Assembly (NCBI GenBank): GCA_038277395.1
Contig: CM076190.1
Location: forward strand, 128,494,197-128,558,196
Source of the DNA: Dryocosmus kuriphilus
Lineage: Eukaryota; Arthropoda; Insecta; Hymenoptera; Cynipidae
DNA: 64,000 nucleotides
Direction of reading: 5' to 3'
Every line of letters starts with the position of its first letter. Position 1 is the stretch's first letter. This document shows positions 41,191 to 50,657 of the stretch, piece after piece. The notes below the pieces were generated by a model. It ran no database searches. It worked only from the letters and a program-made list of their open reading frames with translations, and was not told the DNA's origin. Position numbers and translations under genes: made by a program.

Positions 41191-41444
41191 ATGCCTCTGT
41201 TTGAAACTCATTTGGTTGCAGTAGAATCGTACGTGAAATATTGTGAATATGTAAAAAGAGGCATATCAATGATGGAATTTTTTGGAGATATACGAGAAAT
41301 ACTGAAAACTCCCGCTGAAATTTATTTATCTGTATCTGGAATGTTTTTATAATTATTATAAAAGATGGAGTAAGAATCTTGTGGGATCCTGTAAAGAAGG
41401 CAATTTGTCATATAGGTGTTAAAATAGATGAGGAAGTGGAGTAA
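41191..41444 (+). pseudogene. Copy B homologue of the 22521 small gene, frameshifted
   Basis: The ORF starts MPLFETHLVAVESYVKYC and aligns with the copy A gene for about 50 codons (PAEIYLSVSGM). An extra T then puts it out of frame, with a stop at once. The acidic tail seen in copy A is largely absent here. It shares the HSE-TATA promoter. Confidence 0.75.
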
Positions 41445-41488
41445 AATGAAGTAAACGTATAGCAAACGTATTTTCTCTTGTCTGCATT

Positions 41489-41578
41489 CTAGAATCTTCT
41501 AGAACTTTATTGCATCATATTACCTAGTAGAGGGGGTAAGGATCTATAAAAGGTGACCAGTTCTGCTCATTCATCAGT
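41489..41578 (+). promoter_or_regulatory. Heat-shock element and TATA/TCAGT promoter, early unit 2 (B)
   Basis: A perfect CTAGAATCTTCTAG at 41489-41502, TATAAAAG at 41545-41552, and TCAGT with its A at 41576, 31 bases away. This is the same arrangement as copy A. Confidence 0.72.
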
Positions 41579-41588
41579 CTACTGTTAG

Positions 41589-41816
41589 ATGTCAGATTGA
41601 GAAGGAAAGCAGCAAGAGTTAAAAAGTCGTTTAAATATATTACTAAAGAATATTCGAGAACTGAAACGTGTGATACAAGTGCGATTAGAAATACAAAATC
41701 TAATAAGAAACTTTAATATCTTGACTCTCAACAAACTAATCAGTGAAGATGGATTTCTCAAAACTAAACAAAATTGCTCTGAACAAGGAATTCCTTCCGA
41801 CGACGAAGCTCAATAA
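41589..41816 (+). pseudogene. Copy B homologue of the 22973 small helical gene, early stop
   Basis: The DNA aligns throughout with copy A, but codon 5 is TGA. Either the copy A ORF is not a true gene or this copy is dead. The downstream gene (41749) overlaps its end in another frame. Confidence 0.55.
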
Positions 41817-42096
41817 ACTTGAAATAAATAAAAACTATGAAATTACACACTTCAAGAAAGCAGCAACAAAATATGGAACAACATTTTTCGTAACCAAAGA
41901 AAATAAATTCTCTGTTTTGTTGCCAGAATTTATAGTTGATTTACTCAAAGAAGATGAAAATCTGTTTCTAGAACTAAAAAAAGCTAGTGAAGATGGTGAC
42001 CTATGTATGCAGTATTTGGGCGGATGTTATAATTCTGTTGAATTTAAAAAGAAAAATGCATTAAGTGTGCAGTTTTATTGCACTTATTCTCAGTAA
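41749..42096 (+). CDS. Conserved small Polinton protein (copy B, intact)
   Basis: A 115-residue protein from ATG 41749 (MDFSKLNKIALNKEFLP), homologous to 23133-23447. The core KNYEITHFKKAATKYGTTFF and NKFSVLLPEFI is retained, and the C-terminus extends to CTYSQ where copy A stops earlier. Substitutions in the core are mostly conservative. A possible OB-fold-like nucleic-acid binder (inference). It lies downstream of early promoter 2. Confidence 0.7.
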   Translation: MDFSKLNKIALNKEFLPTTKLNKLEINKNYEITHFKKAATKYGTTFFVTKENKFSVLLPEFIVDLLKEDENLFLELKKASEDGDLCMQYLGGCYNSVEFKKKNALSVQFYCTYSQ

Positions 42097-42123
42097 TTGA
42101 AAGCCTTCAGAGTGATCAACATC

Positions 42124-42825
42124 ATGATTTATACACCTAGAAATCAAATGTTACATTCCACTACATACAATCTGAATTCATCCTTCACAAAGCAAATTGT
42201 TGGTGGTGCTGAATTTAAAAAAGATGGAAAGTTAGTCTCATCAGTGAAACTACAAGCCAGTCATCCTCGTGCAAGTATAACCTTCAACCCTGAAGAGTGA
42301 AAATTGTTCAAAAGTTATTTCAACATCATTTCATCGTACTTTGGTGGTCAAGAGAAGCAACAACGCATAGACTGTGGAAATTTTCGTATACACATGACTA
42401 TAGCTTATGGGGAGTACACAGTGGTTTTGGAGCAAATTGAACGAAGCTCGATAATATTTTCCATTTGCACTACAAGAAACAGCGTTTGCTGTTCTCCAGG
42501 AAGTTCGTCTTTGTATTGATAGGCATATTCTGGAACAAAGTGTTATACCATTTCAACGTACAAAAGATATTATAATTGAAACCATTGCTGAAAGTGTTTG
42601 GTGTAAAGTTAAATCACCTTGTGTAAAAAGTATTAAATCTTATCTAGAAAAAAAATTATATAAGTGTAAAGGATAAGGCAATGAAAAAAACTTGTATTTT
42701 TAAATCTTATGCGATTTGAAAGTCTGTTTCTAGAGATTATCACTTTTTATATTCAGAATGTTTGCGAAGAAGTGATTGAGAAATTACCAAAACTGAAATA
42801 TGTAAACGGTGGCTTTATACATTAA
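42124..42825 (+). pseudogene. Copy B homologue of the PC4-like gene, broken
   Basis: It starts at ATG 42124 and follows copy A to codon 58, where a Trp codon has become TGA (42298). After this at least two indels shift the frame (near 42440 and 42650). The protein is not made in full. Confidence 0.85.
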
Positions 42826-42992
42826 GAGAAAAACCATGTATTTTAACAATGTGAAAATTTAAATAAACGTAAGTTAACCCAAATTCTGCTTTTCATTTAC
42901 TAGGTTAAGGATTCATCAGTAAGCAAAAAAAAACAATATGTTTGAAATAGTAAAACTTTATTCAAAAACACTTAAAATTAATACATTGAGAC

Positions 42993-43922
42993 TTACAAAG
43001 TAGACTTATCTATTCAACTATTGTGAGAGTTATCAAATCCTAACCATTTTACAAATAGCTTATTTCCACGTTTCTTGAGTACTTTTTTGACAAGATAAAT
43101 GTCTGGATGTCTAATTTTAGCAAGTTCATGTTCATAGAAACTGCCTAAAATAGGTTTGTCTTGATAATCCACAAGCAAATACGTTGCTGGTTCAGTATTA
43201 TTGATATTACTTATAGTAAATATTTCAGTGCTCCAATTTGGTGTACAACCTTTCTCGAAAACATGCTTAAACTTACTTATTCGAACTTTATCGCCAACAT
43301 TAAATTTAGTTTTCTCCACCACTTGTTTCACACGATAATTTTTGTATACATTAAACAACAATTTTTTCTCATTTTGTTTAGTAACATCCTTTGGTTTTAT
43401 TCGAACAGTGCGATGTTTAGTATCGTTGTAAGATGAAACTAAATCTTTCAAAATATCAAACCACTTATAATTTCCTTGTAATCTAAATTGCACCCACATT
43501 TTATTTTTTAAATTACGATTAAATCGTTCGCAAATTGATGCTTTTAAATTACTGACTGTAGAGTACAAATTTATACTATATCGCTTCATAAGATTTTCAA
43601 AATGAGTATTGTAAAATTTTTTGCCTCTATGAATATGTAAATTTTTTGGTACACGTCCTTTGTCGAGTACAGATTTCATGGCCGCAGTTACATCTTCACC
43701 ATTCTTGGATTTCATGGGAAGAGTCCAAGCAAATTTTGAAAATATGTCAATTACAGTTAAGATGTATTTGTATCCTTTGTTGTCTCTCTCATACAGTTAC
43801 ATTTCTACAAGATCAGCTTACCAGGTTTCATCAATACCACGGATGTCAACATGTCTACGACGGTAATTTCTTCTAGCCGGTTTATGCAACTCTTTCACCA
43901 ACTGCAGCTTCTCCACGTCCAT
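42993..43922 (-). pseudogene. Polinton integrase, copy B, with stops
   Basis: The length is identical to the copy A gene (930 bp) and in frame throughout, but two Gln codons in the first third have become TAA (near 43830 and 43800) and a Trp codon in the chromodomain has become TGA (near 43015). The Asp and Glu of the DDE triad that remain are unchanged (HIHRGKKF replaces the DRGKEF block, so the second catalytic Asp is lost as His). The enzyme would be inactive. Confidence 0.9.
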
Positions 43923-44313
43923 ATTTATATGTGCTCAGTTTAGCATCCAATTGAGTAATGAGCTCTGAATTTCGAAACACTAGTTTTTGAGCGGTTTCAG
44001 CATCAATTTTCACATTTTTAAAACTCTTATTTGTTGAAGTTTCCAGAGATTCAATCAACATAGTATTATTAACAACTTCAGTTCGCAAGGAAGATATAAC
44101 ATCATAGATAGTCCGAATTTCTTGCTGTAGTATATGCTGTGCTATATTTAAATTTACGGCGTAATTTAAGTCTTGCGCATCAGCTACATTGCACAGCTTT
44201 TTGTTTTGGATATCATAATTTCCTTTAGGTGTGACTTTGAAGCCCATTCCAGGAGGACCACGATTTTCAGTCTTTGCTTGCTTAGAATAACGTCCAAACA
44301 CATCAATACTCAT
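43882..44313 (-). CDS. Fibre-like Polinton protein (copy B, intact)
   Basis: A 143-residue protein from ATG 44313 (MSIDVFGRYSK), the same length as copy A. It has RGPPGMGFKVTPKGNYDI and NKKLCNVADAQDLNYAVNLN, then a helical coiled-coil-like segment. Differences from copy A are few. The end overlaps the integrase start as in copy A. It is a possible oligomeric virion spike; the family assignment is tentative. Confidence 0.62.
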   Translation of the reverse strand: MSIDVFGRYSKQAKTENRGPPGMGFKVTPKGNYDIQNKKLCNVADAQDLNYAVNLNIAQHILQQEIRTIYDVISSLRTEVVNNTMLIESLETSTNKSFKNVKIDAETAQKLVFRNSELITQLDAKLSTYKYGRGEAAVGERVA

Positions 44314-44346
44314 TTTGCAAATGATGGAAATCTTACAAAATATTCA

Positions 44347-45359
44347 TTAATATATAATTTCAGCTTCTCGTTGTTCTTCAATAATCGATATAATTTCATT
44401 TGTGTGACGTGGATTGCCTGCCGCTTGAGACGTTACAAGTAAGCGCAGTCGATCTACCAATTCATTAGGATCATCCCAGTAAACGGAATCCCATTGACTT
44501 CCCTCTCTAGCAGTCATATGTTGTGGCATTATTATACCTTGACCTGTTGAATTTCGGTTTTTACTTCGTCTGTCCCTATTTTTGTTTTTTGATGGTGATG
44601 TGGGAATTAATTTTTCTATAAAGTTTTTATATTTAAAACCTTTACTATCACGAACAGCACCATCTGGTTTATAATTCTTTTTATATAGGCATTTGTCGCA
44701 ATAATAATTTTTTGATAATTTTTCTGATCATCAGAATTTATAGAGGACTCTTCAGGTAATTTTTTAAATAAAAGCTCAAGCAGACCTTCACTTTTAGGAA
44801 AATTCAAATTACCCACATAAATATGATCATGACTGAAATTTATCGGAGAATCTCCTATCATTAATCTATCCTTCATTCATTTTCTTACGCCGTATAAATT
44901 ATCGAGATCTTTATTTCTTTCGCCTAACAATATGAGATATTAGTTTGTATCATCGTCAACATCACCCCATAAAGTGGAAGACTCTTCTGAATTATTTTTC
45001 GCTGTACTATGAGCTGACAACTCTAAATTACTGGAACCTTCTCTCTCATTTCCTTCTTCATCATAAACAGATTTAAATGACAAGTCATCATCATCATTAT
45101 CCTCATCAGCTATATTTTCTTCACTCTTTAATTCCTCTTTTTTAATTGATTCAACTTTTTTTCTTTTTCTTTTCTCAAGTCCACTTACAATTTTTTCAAG
45201 TAGATTAACAATAGGTTTGAAAGTATCACTCAATGTCTGTTCAACCGTCTCCTTGCCCAACTTCATTAGCCTATGTTTTCGTCGAATTGTTTCACTAGCT
45301 TTAGAAATTTGATGTAAAATATTTTTCTGCTTCTGAAAATTCTTCTCGTGTGAAGATAT
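44347..45359 (-). pseudogene. DUF8207-like protein, copy B, broken
   Basis: The start codon is mutated (ATG to ATA at 45359), a Lys codon has become TAA at about 44941, and further indels split the rest into three frames (near 44690 and 44610). The recognisable blocks MIGDSPINFS and YWDDPNELVDRLRLLV are still present. Confidence 0.9.
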
Positions 45360-45427
45360 GTTGATACGACAACGTCTAAGGTATGACTATGTTTGTAATT
45401 TGAGCATTACATACGTATATATCATTT

Positions 45428-46117
45428 TTAAAGACTTGCAAAACAATCAAAACCCTTTCTATATCTGCCTTGATTAATATTTCTATCTTTATCAATTACA
45501 ACGAACCCATACTTATCACACCAGCAAGCTAGACACATATCCTTAAATTGTAAGAAATGCCTATCAGTATTAACATGATCGCCATATATATGCCTCAGAT
45601 TCATCTCATCTTGTTTAAATTGTACTAGTAAATTAACATTATCACGTACAAGATGTTTAGGAATACGGGCATATGTTTGACTCAAGTAGAAACAATCAAC
45701 ATCCCTGTGTCTACCCATAGAAAAAAATGCTTTCATATTATCCTGCTTCTCACATGCTACATCATCAAATACCATTATTGAGTTAGGCCGTGCTTCACTT
45801 GGTATCACCACATCCTCATGTTCATTGAAAGGATAGTACTGAACGCCATCTACAGACTGAAGAACTTTTTCCAAGAATTTGCATTTTGGTTGATTTAAAG
45901 ATTTCGAGTATACATAAACATTTTCAAATCTTAATCCATTTGGATGTATTAATAGAGTGAGCAAAGCATTTGTCTTTCCGCAATTGGAGGGTCCACAGAA
46001 TATTGCTCGTACACTATTTGATATTAAATATTCATGTCGTTCTTTCTTTTTCTCATTTTCAACTAGCGAATCAAAATTCTCAACTGGTAATTTCACTGGT
46101 TATGCTTCAAACTGCAT
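45428..46117 (-). pseudogene. Packaging ATPase, copy B, early stop
   Basis: It is homologous to 26795-27490. Codon 6 is now TAA (Gln in copy A); after this the frame is open to the end, with Walker A (GPSNCGKTNALL) and Walker B (IMVFDDVACE) intact. The initiation context of the copy A gene is kept, so the early stop probably abolishes expression unless a downstream start is used. Confidence 0.88.
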
Positions 46118-46121
46118 CTTG

Positions 46122-46177
46122 ACTATGACTGATTGGATAAGCTATAAATATACTGCTTATATAGGTTGAATCTTCTG
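46122..46177. promoter_or_regulatory. Bidirectional promoter, copy B
   Basis: It matches the copy A divergent promoter: overlapping TATA boxes (CTATAAATATA and the complement of CTTATATA) in the same positions. The plus initiator reads TTCTGTC instead of TTCAGTC. Confidence 0.55.
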
Positions 46178-46201
46178 TCTAGAAGCATCTCTCAAACAGA
46201 T

Positions 46202-47042
46202 ATGATCGTTCATGAACGAAAAAGAGTCAGTCGTAAAGAAGCTGTGAAGCAGACAAGACGTGGAAGAGGCTTAGTCAGCAAAATCATTAACAACTTGCCA
46301 TTTGAGTTGCACTTGCCTGGTTGCCAGTACTGTGGACCAGGTACTAAGCTAGCAAAACGATTAGCGCGAGGTGATCCAGGAATCAATCCACTGGATGCAG
46401 CTTGCAAAGATCACGATATTGCTTATTCACAAAATAGGGAGAACCTTGAGGCTAGAAACGAGGCTGATAGAGCACTAGCTGAAAAAGCTTGGGGGCGGCG
46501 TGTACTTGCTAAAGACGCGGGTATAGTTGAAAAAGCAGGTGCTTGGGGAATAGCAAACACTATGAAAGTTAAATCTAAGTTTAGCATGGGTCTCAAGAAT
46601 AAAAAAAGCCTGCTACCACACTAAGAAAAATCGTTATGGCAGCTAAAAAATCAATGATTTCGGGTAATGATGCACAAACTGTCATCAAGTCTGCATTAAG
46701 AGGTGCACGCAATGCTGTAAAAAGAGCTGGTGGAAAGAGGACAATTAATAAGCCTCATATTCTACCTGTTCCAACTAAGGTGGGTGGTCTTCTACCCTTT
46801 CTAATACCCATTTTTGCGGTCTAAGTGCAACTGGAGCACTAGCAGGTGGAGCGGCTGGTATAGCAAAAACCGTGAATGATGCAAATTCTGCAAAATATCA
46901 ACTTACAGAGAGTAAACGTCATAATGAAATGATGGAAGCCATTGCTTTGGGGAAAGGTCTTTATTTAAAACCATATAAATAAGGACTAGAACTTCAGCTC
47001 AAAGGGGCAGGACTTAAATGCAAGTCAAAAAACTTGAAGTGA
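46202..47042 (+). pseudogene. PLA2/pX-like protein, copy B, broken
   Basis: The PLA2 domain is intact at the start (CGPGTKLAKRL, DAACKDHDIAY). A one-base loss in an A-run near 46607 shifts the frame, a second loss occurs near 46817, and a late Gln codon is TAA (46979). The hydrophobic pX-like segment is therefore out of frame. Confidence 0.9.
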
Positions 47043-47433
47043 AGCTACTTCATCGAGCATTGACTGATGCAGATTTACTTAAATTCGCGAAATCTTTAAA
47101 GATACCACATTTGGAGGTGTTTTTATGCGAAATCGATTGCCAGTAGGTGGATCACGTAAATATGAAAGTGCTATTGTTAACCTTGATGATACAAAGGGAC
47201 CAGGAACACACTGGTGTGCCTATAAAAAGATTAACAATAAAGTAATTTACTTTGATAGCTTTGGTAATCTTCGACCACCTTTGGATCTCTTTAAGTACCT
47301 CGGTGTTGGTAGCATAAAGTATAATTATAACAGATATCAAAATTATGATACATTCGTTTGTGGACATTTATGTTTGCAATTTCTGTGTAATCAATTAAAA
47401 TATAAAAGTATGTATGATCTATATAAGTGGTGA
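47018..47433 (+). pseudogene. Adenain-like protease, copy B, frameshifted
   Basis: It is one base shorter than the copy A gene. The loss, near 47113, puts the first 30 codons out of frame with the catalytic part, which is otherwise open (GTHWCAYKK, VIYFDSFGN, VCGHLCLQF, from about 47125). Confidence 0.9.
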
Positions 47434-47472
47434 AATATGTAATATCAAGACAGTGTAAGGCTAGCCATCGAC

Positions 47473-48162
47473 ATGGATGATTCATTGACACTGACATTAT
47501 CGGGAACTTCTTCAATTCTGGAGACGAACTATTTTCCACCGATTGAATTGTCTCCTTACAAAAATTATGCGCGCGGTCTTGTTGAATTCCTAACCTTTAA
47601 TTCAATTCCAAACGTGGATATTGGTCAAAATAAATTTAATGTGAATAATAAAGGGTACACTATACCTATGGGTAGTTGAGAGATAAATGACATACAGCGC
47701 TATCTGCAGAATGTTTTAGCAACTGAGGGTATTGAAGTTCACATCAAGCCGAACAATAATACTCTGAGAAGTGAAATTTATTGCAATCGAGATATAAATT
47801 TTAAATTTGAAGATTCTATTGGTCGTTTGCTGGGATTTTCTCCACGCAGACTAGAAGATAAAAAGCTTTATAAATCTGATCAACCGATATCATTCATAAA
47901 AGTGAATGCTCTCAGAGTTGAGTGCAGTATAACTACAGGTGCATATATTAATGGACAAAAAGTACATACTATTCACGAATTTTTTCCTGTAGTACCACCT
48001 GGTTATAAGATAGTGGAAATACCTTCTCATGTCATTTACTTACCAGTCGCCGTACAATCAATAGATCATATACAGCTCCGTATAGTTGATCAAGACGGAC
48101 ATTTGGTTAATTTTCGTGGAGAAGTTATAACAGTTAGACTACACATCAAGTCTCTGAAATAA
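47473..48162 (+). pseudogene. Penton-like protein, copy B, internal stop
   Basis: Same length as copy A (690 bp) and in frame, but codon 69 is TGA. Otherwise the sequence is very close to copy A (MDDSLTLTLSGTSSILETNY). Confidence 0.88.
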
Positions 48163-48167
48163 TAATA

Positions 48168-48332
48168 ATGGGTATTGTTTTCAATAAGAAGGTTGGTTTT
48201 GGTTATAATAAAGCAGTAGCACCATGTCACAAACTAATCAGTCAACAAAGAGCAGTCAAAGGGCTAACACCTCAAAACGTGCTATTCCTGAAACATCAAG
48301 GCCTGGAAGTCAGAAAACGAAGACGAGAATAA
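48168..48332 (+). CDS. Conserved 54-residue basic Polinton protein (copy B)
   Basis: It matches 29541-29702 with one extra codon from a 3-base insertion (about residue 17) and one substitution. It begins MGIVFNKKVGFGYNK, contains GLTPQNVLFL and ends RKRRRE. An intact frame in a copy where most neighbours are broken supports real coding. Function unknown. Confidence 0.7.
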   Translation: MGIVFNKKVGFGYNKAVAPCHKLISQQRAVKGLTPQNVLFLKHQGLEVRKRRRE

Positions 48333-48394
48333 AGAAATTAAGATTTTTTGCATCTGCGTTTGTATTTTTGTTTATCGACATTTAATTGTTTGCT

Positions 48395-49615
48395 ATGGAA
48401 GGGGGAATTTTAAACATTCAAACACCAATCATCTTTAATGAATCAATTGCTCACTGTGAAGTCCATGCACATCAGCCTTATGCCTCATCAACTTTCAATA
48501 ACAGTGATGAAATTCGAATTGCTGTGCAAAACCAAGATCCCTGTCTCCTACCAAGCAAAAGTTCACTTCACGTACACGGAAGATTGGTGAAGATTGATGG
48601 AACACCAGTGACTACTACAGTGTTAGTTTCTAATGCCATCTGTCACTTGTTTGAAGAAGCAAGATATGAAATCAACGCAATAGAAATTGATAGAAACAAA
48701 AATGTTGGGCTCACTAGCCTCATGGAAAATTATATATCTTTAAATCCCAGCCAATCACGTTACATTGAAAATACTGGTTGGCTTGAAATAAATAATAATG
48801 ACCAATCATTAACCAACGCTACAGGTTATTTTGATGTATCTGTACCTCTTTGCATGATATTTGGCTTTGCTGAAGATTATCACAACGCCATTGTCAATGC
48901 TAAACATGAACTTATTTTAACAAGATCAAAAAGTGATGCAAATGTCATCTTGCAAACAGCTCCCAATGAGCAGTATAAAATTGAAATTAATAAAGTTGAG
49001 TGGTTATTACCCAGCCTTGGATTATCAGATTCACGAAAATTTCAGTTGCTAAAATACATTGAAAAATATCCGTTTATTCCAATAAGTTTTCGATCTTGGG
49101 AATTGTATGAATATCCTATACTTCCTACTACTTCAAACCATGTTTGGACTGTAAAAACATCAGCACAATTGGAAAAACCGAGATTTGTTATACTAGGTTT
49201 CCAAACAAACAGAAATAATACTAATATAAACTCTAGTCACTTTGATCATTGTAATCTAAGTAATGCAAAACTATTTTTGAACGATCAGTGTTATCCTTTT
49301 GGTAATTTAAATCTCAATATTAATAAAAATCAGTATGCTCTACTTTACGAAATGTACACAAACTTTCAGGCTAATTACTATGGCAAGGAATTGCAACCAT
49401 TGTTATCGAGAGGGGAATTTATAGCGCATGCGCCTCTAATTGTTATTGATTGTTCTAAACAAAATGAGTCATTGAAATATGGACCAGTTGATGTTCGTCT
49501 AGAATTTCAAGCTAGTGAAAATTTTCCGGCTCAAACTTCAGCATATTGCTTAATTTTACACGATCGTATAATTGAATATAAACCAATAAGTGGTGGCGTG
49601 AAAAAAGTGGTATAA
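48395..49615 (+). CDS. Double jelly-roll major capsid protein (copy B, intact)
   Basis: A 406-residue protein from ATG 48395 (MEGGILNIQTPIIF); the frame opens three codons earlier without an ATG. It is the hexon-like capsid subunit, and homologues in arthropod genomes are annotated as double jelly-roll-like domain proteins. Visible blocks include AHCEVHAHQPYASSTFNNSD near the start, YFDVSVPLCMIFGFAEDY in the middle, and PRFVILGFQTNR later. It is shorter than the roughly 650-residue capsids of classical Polintons. It is the only large gene that is open in this copy. Confidence 0.9.
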   Translation: MEGGILNIQTPIIFNESIAHCEVHAHQPYASSTFNNSDEIRIAVQNQDPCLLPSKSSLHVHGRLVKIDGTPVTTTVLVSNAICHLFEEARYEINAIEIDRNKNVGLTSLMENYISLNPSQSRYIENTGWLEINNNDQSLTNATGYFDVSVPLCMIFGFAEDYHNAIVNAKHELILTRSKSDANVILQTAPNEQYKIEINKVEWLLPSLGLSDSRKFQLLKYIEKYPFIPISFRSWELYEYPILPTTSNHVWTVKTSAQLEKPRFVILGFQTNRNNTNINSSHFDHCNLSNAKLFLNDQCYPFGNLNLNINKNQYALLYEMYTNFQANYYGKELQPLLSRGEFIAHAPLIVIDCSKQNESLKYGPVDVRLEFQASENFPAQTSAYCLILHDRIIEYKPISGGVKKVV

Positions 49616-49655
49616 AAAACTGTAGCTAGGTTGAAATAGTTTAGTTGAATTCATT

Positions 49656-50168
49656 ATGGAGTACGTGGTGGACCTGCAGGGTTTCAAGTTACCTGTAAAC
49701 AAATTTGTGTTGAAAGAATTGGCTATATTACCAATCAATAATGATAATGATGCTGTCACAAAGCCATATACTTTTCTCTTTCAATCACCCTGCAAGTAGA
49801 ACTACGTCCCATTAGAATATAAGTCTGTGAACATTTGGGTAGATTACAATCACCATGGAATACCCTGGAATTCTGGTAATTTACCATATACTTTAATACC
49901 TGTAATCCTCGAGAACGTTTTGAAAGATGCAATAAAAATTTATGTTAAAGGATTAGAGAAAAAGAATTGGTTGAGGCAATTTGTAAAAATGTCAACTGAA
50001 ATTGTTGATATGCTTGATTTGAACTGTTCATCGCTAAATGGTTTGCGTGAGATATTTATAATTAATGATATAAAGTGTACACATCATATGTATGAAAATC
50101 GCATTAATTGCGCAATTGAAAATGTAATCTTATTGAAAAACTGGATGACTTTAGAACAGCTTTGTTAG
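49656..50168 (+). pseudogene. Terminal conserved Polinton gene, copy B, one internal stop
   Basis: 170 codons from ATG 49656 (MEYVVDLQGFK) to the stop at 50168, broken only by a TAG at codon 48 where copy A has Trp. The C-terminal half, absent from copy A, includes KKNWLRQFVKM, then a Cys/His-containing part (DLNCSSLNGL, KCTHHMYENRINCAIENV). The Cys/His pattern could bind metal. Function unknown. Confidence 0.82.
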
Positions 50169-50657
50169 AATATCCTTTAGGTTATAGACTTCCTAATTTT
50201 TAAGAATAATGTACTCATTTTTATAAATAAATTTTTAAAAATTGAAACAAAATTGAAGTTCTTTTTTCCTCAGAGTTCCTTCCCCCTCATTATAATGAAT
50301 AAGTGCGAGTACTGGATGGCGATTTGCAGGTATTTAAAGGATTTCTAAATAAAAACAACAATTAAAATTTTACCAATCTTTCTTGTATTCATTTATTTTA
50401 AAATCTTGTATTTTACAAGGCATATATTTTTTATAATCTATACAAATACTTTTTTTTATTCACATATAATTTTTACATTTTTTTGTGCAATACATAAGAA
50501 TTCAACACTCATTCTTCCACTCACATATTTACATCACACACACACACAGCGCCTTCTTCGCTTCACTTGCCGCCTTATAATAATAAAATATAATACAATA
50601 AGAACCTCGGTATCTCAAATATGCATATACCATTTTTTATAATACATATATTTTATA
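50169..50657. other. Convergent 3' region between terminal gene and polymerase
   Basis: AT-rich noncoding DNA. An AATAAA at about 50226 fits the 3' end of the plus-strand gene. A short CA repeat lies at 50534-50548. No gene is supported. Confidence 0.6.
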
